Shown here piece by piece: positions 43,134 through 51,954 of a stretch of 54,304 bases of DNA. The stretch's first letter is position 1, and every line of letters starts with the position of its first letter. A program made the position numbers and the translations under genes. This stretch comes from GCA-2725625 sp964574215 (GTDB taxonomy: Bacteria; Pseudomonadota; Alphaproteobacteria; Rhodospirillales; UBA2165): positions 1 to 54,304 of the forward strand of contig CAZNLR010000036.1 of assembly GCA_964574215.1 (NCBI GenBank), in the 5' to 3' direction. The notes beneath the pieces are model-generated. The model worked only from the letters and a program-made list of their open reading frames with translations, was not told where the DNA came from and ran no database searches.

Positions 43134-43793
43134 ATGAGCAAATGGCCGCGCATCGTTGTTCCTGGTTTACCGCACCATGTCACCCACCGGGGGACAAGAC
43201 GGCAGACGGTGTTCTTCAACGCCGGAGATTTCAAACTTTACAAAAGCCTGCTTGCGGAAGCTTGTGAGCAATACGATGTGGAAATTTGGGCCTATTGTCT
43301 GATGCCCAACCATGTGCATTTGATAGCCATGCCGCATTTTGAAGACGGACTGAGCAAGGCCGTTGGTAAATGTCATCAACGATATGCACGGGCAATTAAC
43401 CGTCAGTATGATTGGCGCGGTCACCTCTGGGAGCAGCGCTATAGCTCGATTCCTATGGATGAGCGGCATTTATTGATGGCGGCGCGCTACGTCGAACTCA
43501 ATCCGGTGCGGGCTGGGCTGGCGTCTTCGCCGGGCAGGTATGTCTGGAGTAGCGCTTTTTCACATTTACAGTCTTGTGTAGACGACTTGTCGGTGCAATC
43601 GCCTTTGAACAATCTGGTTGATAACTGGTGCAGTTTTCTTGCAGAGGGAATCCCGGACGATACTCTCTCCTATTTCATACAACTCGAAAAATCCGGTTAT
43701 CCAGCCGGCGATGAGTGTTTCGTCAGCAATCTTGAAGCGCAATTCGGGCTATCGCTGCGACCAAGGAAAAGAGGACCCAAACCAAAACCTTAA
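43134..43793 (+). CDS. REP-associated tyrosine transposase (RAYT, Y1/IS200-like)
   Basis: The 219-residue protein begins PRIVVPGLPHHVTHRGTR, typical of RAYTs, then the HUH motif PNHVHLIA (about 59-66), and WEQRYSS with YVELNPVRAGL (about 120-130), where the catalytic Tyr lies near 120. The C-terminal KRGPKPKP is a common RAYT ending. It is a single-strand DNA endonuclease that acts on REP palindromes. Complete and apparently intact. Its TAA stop codon (43791-43793) lies in the right repeat. Confidence 0.93.
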   Translation: MSKWPRIVVPGLPHHVTHRGTRRQTVFFNAGDFKLYKSLLAEACEQYDVEIWAYCLMPNHVHLIAMPHFEDGLSKAVGKCHQRYARAINRQYDWRGHLWEQRYSSIPMDERHLLMAARYVELNPVRAGLASSPGRYVWSSAFSHLQSCVDDLSVQSPLNNLVDNWCSFLAEGIPDDTLSYFIQLEKSGYPAGDECFVSNLEAQFGLSLRPRKRGPKPKP

Positions 43794-43860
43794 TTTATCG
43801 ACAGTCGATTAATTAAGAAAGTTGTGAACGGGTGTAAATTAATCGACTGTCGATAAATTA
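43790..43860. repeat. Right REP doublet
   Basis: Palindromic cores TCGACAGTCGA (43798-43808) and TCGACTGTCGA (43844-43854 region) are perfect around a central base. It ends one base before the DUF924 stop codon on the other strand, so it may also serve as a convergent terminator. Confidence 0.85.
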
Positions 43861-43861
43861 C

Positions 43862-44473
43862 CTACTCGCCGGCCTTCTGTTTCTCCGCTTCTTCCACTTC
43901 GGCGGCGGATTTGCCCCACGTGGGCGGGTCTTTGAGGTAGTCCTCCTCCTCCGGCGTGTTATCCCTGCCCAGCATTACGTTGCGGTGGGGGAAGCGGCCG
44001 AAGCGGACGACGGTGTCCCGGTGAGCGACAGCCGATTCGACGGAGCTTTCGGCGCTCAGAAGGCTGAACAATTCCACACTTTTATCCTGATCGGCGAGGT
44101 CTTCGCTGTGCTCGAAGGGAAGGTAGGCGAAGACCCGGGGCCAGTCGTCCAGACCATTGTCAAATTCGTTATCAATAAAATGACGGGCGTAGTCACGAGC
44201 TCGGGGATCGGCGGCGAAACTTTTGGCCGTGCCCCGGAACAAATTGCGGGGGAATTGATCCAGGGTGATAATCAGGGCGAGGCAGCCTGCCGCCGTCGTC
44301 TTGAGATCATCCAGTTCGCCAGCCGCCGCTTTCTCATAAGTCGCCAGGAATTTATCCTCGATGGCGGCGTCGAATTCCGGCGTCGAGCGGAACCAGATAT
44401 CCTTTTTTTCCATTTCGGATTTTAAATCCAGCGTGCCGAACCAGAATTGGAGAATGTCGTCAGCCGTATTCAT
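43862..44473 (-). CDS. DUF924 family protein
   Basis: The 203-residue protein has the family signature ILQFWFG (8-14), IITLDQFPRNLFRGTAKSFAAD (about 68-89) and FAYLPFEHSEDLADQ (about 114-128). The fold is all-alpha with TPR-like helices. The family is broadly distributed and uncharacterised. The C-terminal residues are charged and end at the right REP repeat, so a few terminal residues may have been altered by the insertion. Confidence 0.9.
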   Translation of the reverse strand: MNTADDILQFWFGTLDLKSEMEKKDIWFRSTPEFDAAIEDKFLATYEKAAAGELDDLKTTAAGCLALIITLDQFPRNLFRGTAKSFAADPRARDYARHFIDNEFDNGLDDWPRVFAYLPFEHSEDLADQDKSVELFSLLSAESSVESAVAHRDTVVRFGRFPHRNVMLGRDNTPEEEDYLKDPPTWGKSAAEVEEAEKQKAGE

Positions 44474-44518
44474 AGTGTCGTTACCTCGTCCACCCGCCCA
44501 TTGCCAAAACTAAGAAGG

Positions 44519-45775
44519 TCAATCCTTCAACGCAAATACTTCCATGGGATCGCCGACGCCCCGCAGTTCGTGTTTACCGAGATTGATGAAATCGTCTTCC
44601 AGGGTACCGACGAAATGATCGCTCATCAGCACCTGATGGCCCAGGGATTTGGTCAGGGTTTCAAGGCGCGCCACCTCGTTGGCCGCCGGGCCGACAACCG
44701 AAAACTCCACGCGTTCGGGTACGCCGATATTACCGTACATGACGTCACCCACATGAAGACCCAGTCCGAAGCCCAGTGGATCCTTATCGGCCGCTTCACG
44801 CTCTTTATTCAATTCGGCCATATTGCTCATCGCGTCTCGGGCCGCTGCCAAGGCCTTGGTGCAGGCTTCCTTCTCGCTGAAGCCGTCCGCCCGGATGGGA
44901 AAAATCGCCAGGACAGCGTCACCGATAAAGCGCAGAACCTCGCCCTGGTTGGCCAGAACGGCACCCGCCGAACATTGGAAATAGCCGTTGACCAAATCGA
45001 TGAATTCCTCCGGCGGCAGGCTGTCGGCCAATCCGGACGAATTTCTGAGATCACTGAACCAGATCACCGCATGGGTGCTTTCCCCGTCACCCAGTTTGAT
45101 CTGACCCTGGAGCACCTTTTCGCCGGCGTCAGGCCCCAGATAGGCGGCCAGCACGTTCTGGGTGATTTGTTCCTTGATCACCATTTTGCAGGCGACGCCC
45201 AGCCGCTGCTGGATGCGCATGAGAAAGCGCAGGTCGTCGTCGTTGAAGCCGCCCGGCCGGTCGGTGGCCCAGGAGCCGACCATTCCACTAGCGTCCAGAT
45301 GGGCGAGGTCGGGCTGGTCGAAGGGCACGATATAGGTGAAATACTCGGTGGCGCCCCCTGCCGCCAATTCTTTGAGAACCGGAAAATCCAGTTGCGCCGC
45401 CGGGCCGGTCAGTTTGCGGCGAAGGTAGGGTAACTCGTTGGAAACAATGAAATATTGGGGGCTGGTCAGCCAGGCGTCGGAGGCGTTCGCCTGGCCCGCG
45501 AATTGGGTCGGTTCCTGAAGACCGCTTTCCCGGTACCAAATGTGGGAGACCGCCTGATACAAGGGATGCAGAATCTGAAAGGAAATATTGGAGCGCCAGA
45601 GGGGAATGCCGGCGGCGTTTAGCCTCAAGGAACATTGTTCCAGCAATTTGTCGGCACTGGTGGAACCGAGCGCCTGGGTCATCAGCCAATCGGCGACATC
45701 GTCGATCAGGCTGTTGCTGTGAATGCTCGCCGCGCCCTGGTGGCCGGTAGGGTCAGGGGCAACCTCGTGATCCAA
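44519..45775 (-). CDS. Class III adenylate/guanylate cyclase
   Basis: The 418-residue protein has an N-terminal sensory-like region (1-225) without a transmembrane helix and a C-terminal CHD cyclase domain (about 235-418). Metal-binding aspartates are in VIWFSDLRNSS and RFIGDAVLAIFP. The transition-state Asn and Arg are in ANEVARLE. The usual substrate-selecting Lys is Arg (VLRFIGD) and the Thr/Asp position is Ser (EFSVVG), so nucleotide choice is uncertain. Related N-terminal halves are common in rhizobial and other alphaproteobacterial cyclases. It follows no clear partner gene. Confidence 0.9.
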   Translation of the reverse strand: MDHEVAPDPTGHQGAASIHSNSLIDDVADWLMTQALGSTSADKLLEQCSLRLNAAGIPLWRSNISFQILHPLYQAVSHIWYRESGLQEPTQFAGQANASDAWLTSPQYFIVSNELPYLRRKLTGPAAQLDFPVLKELAAGGATEYFTYIVPFDQPDLAHLDASGMVGSWATDRPGGFNDDDLRFLMRIQQRLGVACKMVIKEQITQNVLAAYLGPDAGEKVLQGQIKLGDGESTHAVIWFSDLRNSSGLADSLPPEEFIDLVNGYFQCSAGAVLANQGEVLRFIGDAVLAIFPIRADGFSEKEACTKALAAARDAMSNMAELNKEREAADKDPLGFGLGLHVGDVMYGNIGVPERVEFSVVGPAANEVARLETLTKSLGHQVLMSDHFVGTLEDDFINLGKHELRGVGDPMEVFALKD

Positions 45776-45806
45776 AATGTTCTCCCAAAATTATCAGCAG
45801 TGAATT

Positions 45807-46130
45807 CTATTCCGCCATAAAATGGTCCTTGGCTTCCCGTTCGAACTCAGCCAATTTCGACCTTACTTCGTCTTCCGTAATTTCGGCGTTGCGCTCTTCG
45901 ATATCTTTCATCACTTTGCGGACAACGTCGTCGTCGCCGGGTTCTTCCAGATCCGCCAGGACAACCGAACCGGCGTATTCTTCCACTTCCGATTCCATAA
46001 TGCCGAGCCGTTCAGCCAGCCATAATCCCAATTTTTTGTTACGGCGCGCAGCAACTTTGAAGGCGTTCTCTTCATCCAATTTGAACTTTGCTTCAAAGCC
46101 CTTTTCACGCTCACTGAACTTGTCGGTCAT
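45807..46130 (-). CDS. ATP synthase inhibitor zeta subunit (DUF1476)
   Basis: The 107-residue protein begins MTDKFSEREKGFEAKF, the inhibitory N-terminal segment of the alphaproteobacterial F1FO-ATPase zeta subunit, followed by a four-helix bundle with ARRNKKLGLWLAERLG (about 28-43) and ADLEEPGDDDVVRKV. In Paracoccus denitrificans, zeta blocks ATP hydrolysis by F1. The gene usually sits beside purC, away from the atp operon, as here. Confidence 0.93.
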   Translation of the reverse strand: MTDKFSEREKGFEAKFKLDEENAFKVAARRNKKLGLWLAERLGIMESEVEEYAGSVVLADLEEPGDDDVVRKVMKDIEERNAEITEDEVRSKLAEFEREAKDHFMAE

Positions 46131-46272
46131 TCTATTCGGTATCCCGTTAATTCCTTTGAGTAAGATTTATTTCCACTAGAGTATGTATGGCTATTTTTCA
46201 GGGGACGCAACTCCATAAATCCGACGGTTTACCCCATGGTTTGCTGACGGAAATCCCTATGGCGGGAAAAAT

Positions 46273-46296
46273 ATTGGGGTGTGGTCTTTCCCCAAT
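46273..46296 (+). other. Short hairpin before the NRDE gene
   Basis: ATTGGGG (46273-46279) pairs with CCCCAAT (46290-46296) around a ten-base loop, ending 20 bases before the ATG at 46317. It could lie in the leader RNA. No function is assigned. Confidence 0.4.
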
Positions 46297-46316
46297 TTAA
46301 AAGATATCTATGGGTT

Positions 46317-47081
46317 ATGTGCACGTTCGTCATATTACGCCGCCCGAACCATCCCTGGCCCCTGATCGTCGGGGCCAACCGGGACGAAATGCTGGACCGC
46401 CCCTGGCTGCCGCCGGGCCGACATTGGCCCGACCGTCCCGAAGTGATCGCCGGTATCGATGAACTGGCCGGTGGTACCTGGATGGGGGTGAACGATTACG
46501 GCGTCGTGGCGGCGATCCTGAACCGGCGGGGATCGCTCGGACCGGCGGAAGGATTCAGAAGCCGGGGCGAACTGCCGCTGGAAGTCCTGGATCACGCCGA
46601 CGCCAGGGACGCCGCCGAGGCTCTCGCCGAGATCAACCCCGAAGGCTACCGCCCGTTCAATCTGGTGATTGCCGACAATCGCGACGCTTATTGGCTGAAG
46701 GTCGCCGCTGCCGAATGGGGGGCGAACGCCGAACTGAAACAGATCCCGGAAGGTCTCTCCATGATCACCGCCGGGGACCGTAACGACCAGACGTCACCCC
46801 GGGTCCGCACCTATTTGCCGCAGTTCGAAAAGGCCGATCCGCCTGCCCCGGACACCGGCGACTGGTCGGCATGGCAATCACTGCTGGGAAGCCGCATTTA
46901 CGATCCACAGGAAGGCGCCGAGGGCGCCATGACCATCGTTACCGATAGCGGCTTCGGTACATCCTCATCCTCACTCCTGGCCTTGCCGTCGGTAGAACGC
47001 ATGGCATCGGACACTCCCGCAAAACCGGTTTACCTGTTTGCTGCCGGACGCCCGGTGGAAACGCCTTATGAGCCGGTATGA
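46317..47081 (+). CDS. NRDE (TANGO2-like) family protein
   Basis: The 254-residue protein starts MCTFVILRRP and contains the name-giving NRDE (ANRDEMLDRPW, about 20-30) and GTWMGVNDYGVVAAILNRRG (about 51-70). After Met removal, Cys2 would be an N-terminal nucleophile, as in Ntn hydrolases. The start ATG 46317 is fixed by that Cys; the longer frame from 46281 is not used. Animal TANGO2 is linked to lipid/heme handling; bacterial role unknown. It sits between the zeta-subunit gene and purC. Confidence 0.9.
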   Translation: MCTFVILRRPNHPWPLIVGANRDEMLDRPWLPPGRHWPDRPEVIAGIDELAGGTWMGVNDYGVVAAILNRRGSLGPAEGFRSRGELPLEVLDHADARDAAEALAEINPEGYRPFNLVIADNRDAYWLKVAAAEWGANAELKQIPEGLSMITAGDRNDQTSPRVRTYLPQFEKADPPAPDTGDWSAWQSLLGSRIYDPQEGAEGAMTIVTDSGFGTSSSSLLALPSVERMASDTPAKPVYLFAAGRPVETPYEPV

Positions 47082-47185
47082 CGGCTGGTTTGAAGGCCAG
47101 TCTGATGGTGCGTTGTTTTGCCCCGCGCGACCTGCTATAGAGGCAGGAGTGGGGGAGCCAATATTTATTGGACGGAATTCGATTA

Positions 47186-47950
47186 ATGGCGAGACGCAGA
47201 CAACTCTTTGAAGGCAAGGCCAAAGTTCTCTTCGAAGGGCCCGAGCCCGGGACCCTGGTCGCCTATTTCAAGGATGACGCTTCGGCCAACAACAATAAAA
47301 AACACGGCGTAATCACCGGCAAGGGCGTCATCAACAACCGGATTTCCGAATATCTTATGACGCGGCTGAGCGAGGTCGGTATCCCAACCCATTTCGTCCG
47401 CCGGCTCAATATGCGCGAACAGCTGGTGCGCGCCGTCGAAATCATTCCGTTCAAAGTGGTGATCCGCAATGTGGTGGCCGGTTCTTTGGCCGAGCGGTTC
47501 GGCATGGAGGAAGGCAAGGCGTTGCCGCGCTCCATCGTTGAATTTTATTTCAAGGACGACGCCCTCGGCGATCCCATGGTGCTAGAGGAACATATCACCG
47601 CCTTTGGCTGGTCGACGCCCCAGGAGATCGACGAGATCATGAGCCTGTCTCTCCGGATCAACGATTTCCTGTGTGGCCTGTTCATGGGGATCGGCATCAA
47701 GCTGGTGGATTTCAAGATCGAGTTCGGCCGCCTGTGGGAAGAAGACAATATGCGCATCGTGCTGGCCGACGAAATCAGTCCCGACAATTGCCGCCTGTGG
47801 GACCTGGAAACCAACGAAAAACTGGACAAGGACCGGTTCCGCCAGGACATGGACAAAATCGAGGAGGCTTATCAGGAAGTCGCCCGCCGGCTTGGCATCT
47901 TGCCCGAAGGCGGTCCCGGCGATTTCCAGGGTCCGCATCTGGTGCAGTAG
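47186..47950 (+). CDS. purC: Phosphoribosylaminoimidazole-succinocarboxamide synthase
   Basis: The 254-residue enzyme has QLFEGKAKVLFEG (ATP-site opening), VRRLNMREQLVRAVEIIPFKVVIRN-type core (split at about 70-90) and VLADEISPDNCRLWD (about 190-204). It joins CAIR and aspartate. Start ATG 47186 (MARRRQ) is preferred to TTG 47168. First of a tight purC-purS-purQ-purL series. Confidence 0.96.
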   Translation: MARRRQLFEGKAKVLFEGPEPGTLVAYFKDDASANNNKKHGVITGKGVINNRISEYLMTRLSEVGIPTHFVRRLNMREQLVRAVEIIPFKVVIRNVVAGSLAERFGMEEGKALPRSIVEFYFKDDALGDPMVLEEHITAFGWSTPQEIDEIMSLSLRINDFLCGLFMGIGIKLVDFKIEFGRLWEEDNMRIVLADEISPDNCRLWDLETNEKLDKDRFRQDMDKIEEAYQEVARRLGILPEGGPGDFQGPHLVQ

Positions 47951-47974
47951 AATTCCAATCGTTTGGGGGTTTAA

Positions 47975-48217
47975 GTGAAAGCAAAAATTCATGTGACGCT
48001 GAAAAACGGCGTTCTCGATCCGCAAGGCAAGGCCGTCGGCCATGCCTTGGGCGCGCTCGGCTTCGAAGGCGTGGGCGACGTCCGCCAGGGCAAATATATC
48101 GAGGTCGACCTGGCCGAGACCGACGAAGCCAAGGCGCGGGAAGACGTCGACGCCATGTGCCGCCACCTGCTGGCCAACACGGTGATCGAAAATTACGAGA
48201 TCGAGATAGAAGCCTAA
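47975..48217 (+). CDS. purS: Phosphoribosylformylglycinamidine synthase subunit PurS
   Basis: The 80-residue protein starts at GTG 47975 (MKAKIHVTLKNGVLDPQG), 24 bases after purC. LGFEGVGDVRQGKYIEVDL (about 30-48) is the family core. PurS forms the bridging dimer between PurQ and small PurL in FGAM synthase. All three subunits are encoded together here. Confidence 0.95.
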   Translation: MKAKIHVTLKNGVLDPQGKAVGHALGALGFEGVGDVRQGKYIEVDLAETDEAKAREDVDAMCRHLLANTVIENYEIEIEA

Positions 48218-48232
48218 GGTTCCGAATACCCC

Positions 48233-48928
48233 ATGAAAGCAGCCGTTATTCTCTTCCCCGGATCCAATCGCGAGCGCGATATGGTGATGGCTCTCGAAAA
48301 CTCCATGGGCGAAAAGCCTTACGAAATCTGGCACGGCGATACAGAGTTGCCGGATGTAGATCTGATCGTGGTGCCGGGGGGGTTCTCCTATGGCGACTAT
48401 CTGCGGTCCGGCGCTATGGCGGCCCATTCGCCCATCATTCGCGAGGTTAAAGATCGGGCGGAGAAGGGCGTCTATGTGCTGGGGGTCTGCAACGGTTTTC
48501 AGATCCTGACCGAGACCGGCTTGCTGCCGGGGGCCCTGATGCGGAACGCTGGACTGAAGTTCATCTGCAAGGACGTGCATCTGCGGGTGGAACGCACCGA
48601 CACTCCCTTTACCGAGCATTACAACGAGGGCGAGATCATCCGGGTGCCGGTGGCCCACCATGACGGCAATTACTTTGCCGACGACGAGACCTTGAAGGAA
48701 CTGGAAGACGAAAACCGGGTGGCCTACCGCTATTGCGGGCCCGAGGGCCAGGTGGAGGACGCCTACAATATCAACGGCTCGCGCCACAACATCGCCGGTA
48801 TCTATAACAAACGCGGCACCATCCTGGGCATGATGCCCCACCCGGAAGACGCGGTGGAAAGCCTGGTCGGCGGCCTCGGCGGCAAGGCCATGTTCGATGG
48901 CCTGGCGTCTCTAAAGGGGGCGGCGTAG
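48233..48928 (+). CDS. purQ: FGAM synthase glutaminase subunit PurQ
   Basis: The 231-residue class I glutamine amidotransferase has the nucleophile Cys in LGVCNGFQIL (about 86-95) and His/Glu in MPHPEDAVE near the C-terminus. VPGGFSYGDYLR forms the oxyanion-side loop. It releases ammonia from glutamine for PurL. Its TAG stop is immediately followed by the purL ATG. Confidence 0.96.
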   Translation: MKAAVILFPGSNRERDMVMALENSMGEKPYEIWHGDTELPDVDLIVVPGGFSYGDYLRSGAMAAHSPIIREVKDRAEKGVYVLGVCNGFQILTETGLLPGALMRNAGLKFICKDVHLRVERTDTPFTEHYNEGEIIRVPVAHHDGNYFADDETLKELEDENRVAYRYCGPEGQVEDAYNINGSRHNIAGIYNKRGTILGMMPHPEDAVESLVGGLGGKAMFDGLASLKGAA

Positions 48929-51136
48929 ATGAGCGAAATCACCCTCGAAATCACCCCGGAAGTCGTTGCCGAGCACGGCCTTTCCGACGACGAATACGAA
49001 AAAATTCTCGAGATCATGGGGCGCGCGCCCAATCTGACCGAGTTGGGCGTCTTTTCCGTCATGTGGTCGGAGCACTGCTCGTACAAGTCCTCCAAGAAAT
49101 GGCTCAAGACCCTGCCCACCGAAGCGCCTTGGGTGATCTGCGGGCCCGGCGAAAATGCGGGTATCATCGATATCGGTGACGGCCACGCTGTCATTTTCAA
49201 GATGGAGAGCCACAATCATCCGTCCTACATCGAACCCTACCAGGGGGCGGCCACGGGCGTTGGTGGTATCCTGCGGGACGTCTTCACCATGGGGGCGCGG
49301 CCCATCGCCAACATGAACGCGCTGCGTTTCGGCCGGCCCGACAATCCCATCACCCGGCATCTGGTGTCAGGCGTGGTGGCCGGCATCGGCGGCTACGGCA
49401 ATTGCGTGGGCGTGCCCACGGTCGGCGGTGAATGTAATTTCCACGAGAGCTATGACGGCAATATCCTGGTCAACGCCATGACCGTGGGCCTGGCCGACGC
49501 CGATAATATTTTCTATTCGGCGGCCACGGGCGCGGGCAATCCGGTGGTTTATGTAGGCTCCAAGACCGGACGGGACGGCATCCACGGCGCCACCATGGCC
49601 TCGACCGAGTTCAACGCGGATTCCGAGGAAAAGCGTCCCACCGTTCAGGTGGGTGATCCCTTTACGGAAAAATTGCTGATTGAAGCCTGCCTGGAATTGA
49701 TGGCTACCGACGTGATCGTCGCCATTCAGGATATGGGTGCGGCGGGTCTAACCTCGTCCAGCTTCGAGATGGCCTCCAAGGGCGGCGTCGGTGTGGAGAT
49801 GGACTTAGACAAAGTACCCGCCCGGGAAGAAGGTATGACGGCCTATGAGTTCCTGCTGAGCGAAAGCCAGGAGCGCATGCTGATGGTGCTGGTCCCCGGC
49901 AAGGAAGACGTGGCGCGGGAAATCTTCGAAAAGTGGGAACTGGATTTCGCCGTGGTCGGTCATTTGACCGATACGGGACGGATGGTGATCAAGATGGATG
50001 GTGACGTGGCCGCCGACCTGCCCATCGATCCCCTGGCCCTGGCATCCCCGGAATACGACCGGCCCTGGGTCAAGACGGAGGCACCGCCGGCGGTGAACGC
50101 CGAAGACGTGGCCGCGCCGGGCTCTTACCTGAAGGCGCTCAAGAAAATTATCGGCTCGCCCGACATGTGCAGCCGCCGTTGGATCTGGGAACAGTACGAC
50201 CATCTGGTGATGAACGATACGGTGCAGCGTCCCGGCGGCGATGCGGCGGTGGTCCGGGTGCAGGACACTCAGAAAGCCCTCGCCATCACCACCGACTGCA
50301 CGCCCCGCTATTGCCTGGCCGACCCCGTTCAGGGCGGCAGGCAGGCGGTGGCCGAAGCCTGGCGCAATCTGACATGTGTGGGAGCCAAGCCGCTGGCCAT
50401 CACCGACAATATGAATTTCGGCAATCCGGAAAAGCCCGAGATCATGGGCCAGTTCGTCGGCGCCATCGAAGGCATTCGGGAGGCCTGCGACATTCTCGAG
50501 TTCCCCGTGGTTTCCGGTAATGTCTCCCTCTACAACGAGACCGCCGGCCAGGCAATTCTGCCCACGCCCACCATCGGCGGCGTCGGGCTGATGGCGGACT
50601 ACGGAAAATCCATGGGCATCGGATTCCCGGTCGACGTGAAACAGGTGATTTTGATCGGCGAGGTCACCGGCCATTTGGGCCAGTCCATCTATCTGCGTGA
50701 GATCGAAGGACGGGAAGAGGGCGCACCGCCGCCCGTCGACCTGGAGACGGAAAAACGCAACGGTGATTTCGTCCGCAGCTTGATTGACGACGGCTTGGTC
50801 TTATCCTGTCACGATATTTCCGACGGCGGGTTGCTTGTGGCGGCGGCGGAAATGGCCATGGCGTCGGGCAACGGTGCGGTGATCGAGGACGAATCCGGTG
50901 ATATACCCCTCCATGCCTGGGCCTTCGGCGAGGACCAGGGCTGCTACCTTTTGGCGGCGCTGGATACCATGAAAGTTCTGGCACGAGCCAAGGAAGCCGG
51001 CGTTTCGGCACAGGAAATCGGTCAGACCGGCGGCGAAAACTTCCGCTTTGTCCAAGATCAGCTCCCGGTTGCGGAATTGAAAAAAATCCACGAACACTGG
51101 TTCCCCGACTATATGTCGGCGCCGGATTCCCATTGA
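48929..51136 (+). CDS. purL: FGAM synthase catalytic subunit PurL (small form)
   Basis: The 735-residue enzyme is the small PurL that needs PurS and PurQ. WSEHCSYKSSKKWL (about 49-62), KMESHNHPSYIEPYQGAATGVGG (ATP/metal site, about 91-113), QDMGAAGLTSSS and DISDGGLLVAAAEMA mark the paired AIRS-like halves. It makes FGAM from FGAR, ATP and ammonia. The 139-base gap downstream before bolA has no clear hairpin. Confidence 0.97.
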   Translation: MSEITLEITPEVVAEHGLSDDEYEKILEIMGRAPNLTELGVFSVMWSEHCSYKSSKKWLKTLPTEAPWVICGPGENAGIIDIGDGHAVIFKMESHNHPSYIEPYQGAATGVGGILRDVFTMGARPIANMNALRFGRPDNPITRHLVSGVVAGIGGYGNCVGVPTVGGECNFHESYDGNILVNAMTVGLADADNIFYSAATGAGNPVVYVGSKTGRDGIHGATMASTEFNADSEEKRPTVQVGDPFTEKLLIEACLELMATDVIVAIQDMGAAGLTSSSFEMASKGGVGVEMDLDKVPAREEGMTAYEFLLSESQERMLMVLVPGKEDVAREIFEKWELDFAVVGHLTDTGRMVIKMDGDVAADLPIDPLALASPEYDRPWVKTEAPPAVNAEDVAAPGSYLKALKKIIGSPDMCSRRWIWEQYDHLVMNDTVQRPGGDAAVVRVQDTQKALAITTDCTPRYCLADPVQGGRQAVAEAWRNLTCVGAKPLAITDNMNFGNPEKPEIMGQFVGAIEGIREACDILEFPVVSGNVSLYNETAGQAILPTPTIGGVGLMADYGKSMGIGFPVDVKQVILIGEVTGHLGQSIYLREIEGREEGAPPPVDLETEKRNGDFVRSLIDDGLVLSCHDISDGGLLVAAAEMAMASGNGAVIEDESGDIPLHAWAFGEDQGCYLLAALDTMKVLARAKEAGVSAQEIGQTGGENFRFVQDQLPVAELKKIHEHWFPDYMSAPDSH

Positions 51137-51281
51137 TATTGCAATGGGTTAGGTAGGATGCACCGGAAGGGCTTGTCTTGACCTTTCCAAATCCTATATC
51201 CCTAGTAAGAATGTGGACCCTAGGCCGGATAAAATCGGGTAATAAAGGGCGATAAAAGACAAACCGAAAAGGAACATGCTT

Positions 51282-51521
51282 ATGGCAATGGATGTCGCAG
51301 AAATCGAAAAGCTGATCAAAAAGGGTCTGCCGGATGCCGAAGTGCATATCGAAGATTTGCGCGGTGACGGAGATCATTATGCAGCTTACGTGACATCCAA
51401 GGAATTCGAAGGTCTGCCGCGCGTCCGGCAGCACCAGCTTGTCTATGCGGCTCTGGAGGGCAAAGTCGGCACCGACCTGCATGCCCTGGCGCTGCAAACA
51501 AACATTCCTGAATCAGACTAA
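51282..51521 (+). CDS. BolA family protein
   Basis: The 79-residue protein has the BolA class II KH-like fold: VAEIEKLIKKGLPDAEVHIED, then GDGDHYAAYVTSKEFEGLPRVRQHQLVYAAL (about 28-58, interrupted here for length) with the conserved H and RVxRH-type region. AAGGA at 51269-51273 is eight bases before ATG 51282 but only two before ATG 51276, so 51282 is preferred. It neighbours the monothiol glutaredoxin, its usual Fe-S partner. Confidence 0.93.
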   Translation: MAMDVAEIEKLIKKGLPDAEVHIEDLRGDGDHYAAYVTSKEFEGLPRVRQHQLVYAALEGKVGTDLHALALQTNIPESD

Positions 51522-51551
51522 CCGGAAAAGCTATTCAATAAAGGAAGACCA

Positions 51552-51899
51552 ATGACTGACAATCCCGTATTCGAAAAAATCCAGAACGAGATCGATGACA
51601 ACGCCGTCACCCTGTTTATGAAGGGAACGCCGATGTTTCCCCAGTGCGGTTTCTCCGCCGCCGTCGTCCAGGCCCTGACCATGATGGGCGTTAAGTTCAA
51701 AGGCGTTGACGTGCTGTCCGACATGGATATCCGCGAAGGCATCAAACAGTTCAGCAACTGGCCGACCATTCCCCAATTGTACGTCAAAGGCGAATTCGTC
51801 GGCGGCTGCGATATCGTCCGGGAAATGTACGAAACCGGCGAACTGCGGAAAGTATTCGACGACAACGGCATCGAATACCAGGAGGCGGCGGCTCAGTAA
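51552..51899 (+). CDS. grxD: Monothiol glutaredoxin (Grx4 family)
   Basis: The 115-residue protein has the monothiol active site CGFS (about 32-35) in PMFPQCGFSAAVVQ, TIPQLYVKGEFVGGCDIV and the WP motif in NWPTIP. It binds a bridging [2Fe-2S] cluster with glutathione and transfers it, often with BolA, which is encoded 30 bases upstream. A ribosome site (AAGGAAG) precedes the ATG. Confidence 0.96.
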   Translation: MTDNPVFEKIQNEIDDNAVTLFMKGTPMFPQCGFSAAVVQALTMMGVKFKGVDVLSDMDIREGIKQFSNWPTIPQLYVKGEFVGGCDIVREMYETGELRKVFDDNGIEYQEAAAQ

Positions 51900-51918
51900 T
51901 CGGCTCCAACAGAAATGT

Positions 51919-51954
51919 GCAAAACGGCTCGGTTCATACCGGGCCGTTTTTTTT
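51919..51954. terminator. Rho-independent terminator after grxD
   Basis: ACGGCTCGGT (51924-51933) pairs with ACCGGGCCGT (51938-51947) with one mismatch, followed by eight U residues. A run of four A residues on the other side gives weaker termination for the convergent tupA-like gene. Confidence 0.88.

Larger units (their letters stand above)
42999..43860 (+). mobile_element. REP-flanked RAYT unit (REPtron-like)
   Basis: A Y1 transposase gene is bracketed by two 71-base repeats in direct orientation (42999-43069 and 43790-43860), 62 of 71 bases identical by hand alignment. Each repeat holds two palindromes around TCGACWGTCGA separated by a linker of about 22 bases. This matches REP doublets maintained by RAYT proteins. 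The unit fills the gap between purB and DUF924 with almost no other DNA. Confidence 0.85.

Noticed and set aside
47582..48841. 419-codon minus-strand frame across purC, purS and purQ
   Set aside because: Spans three well-supported genes antisense; no ribosome site or motif.
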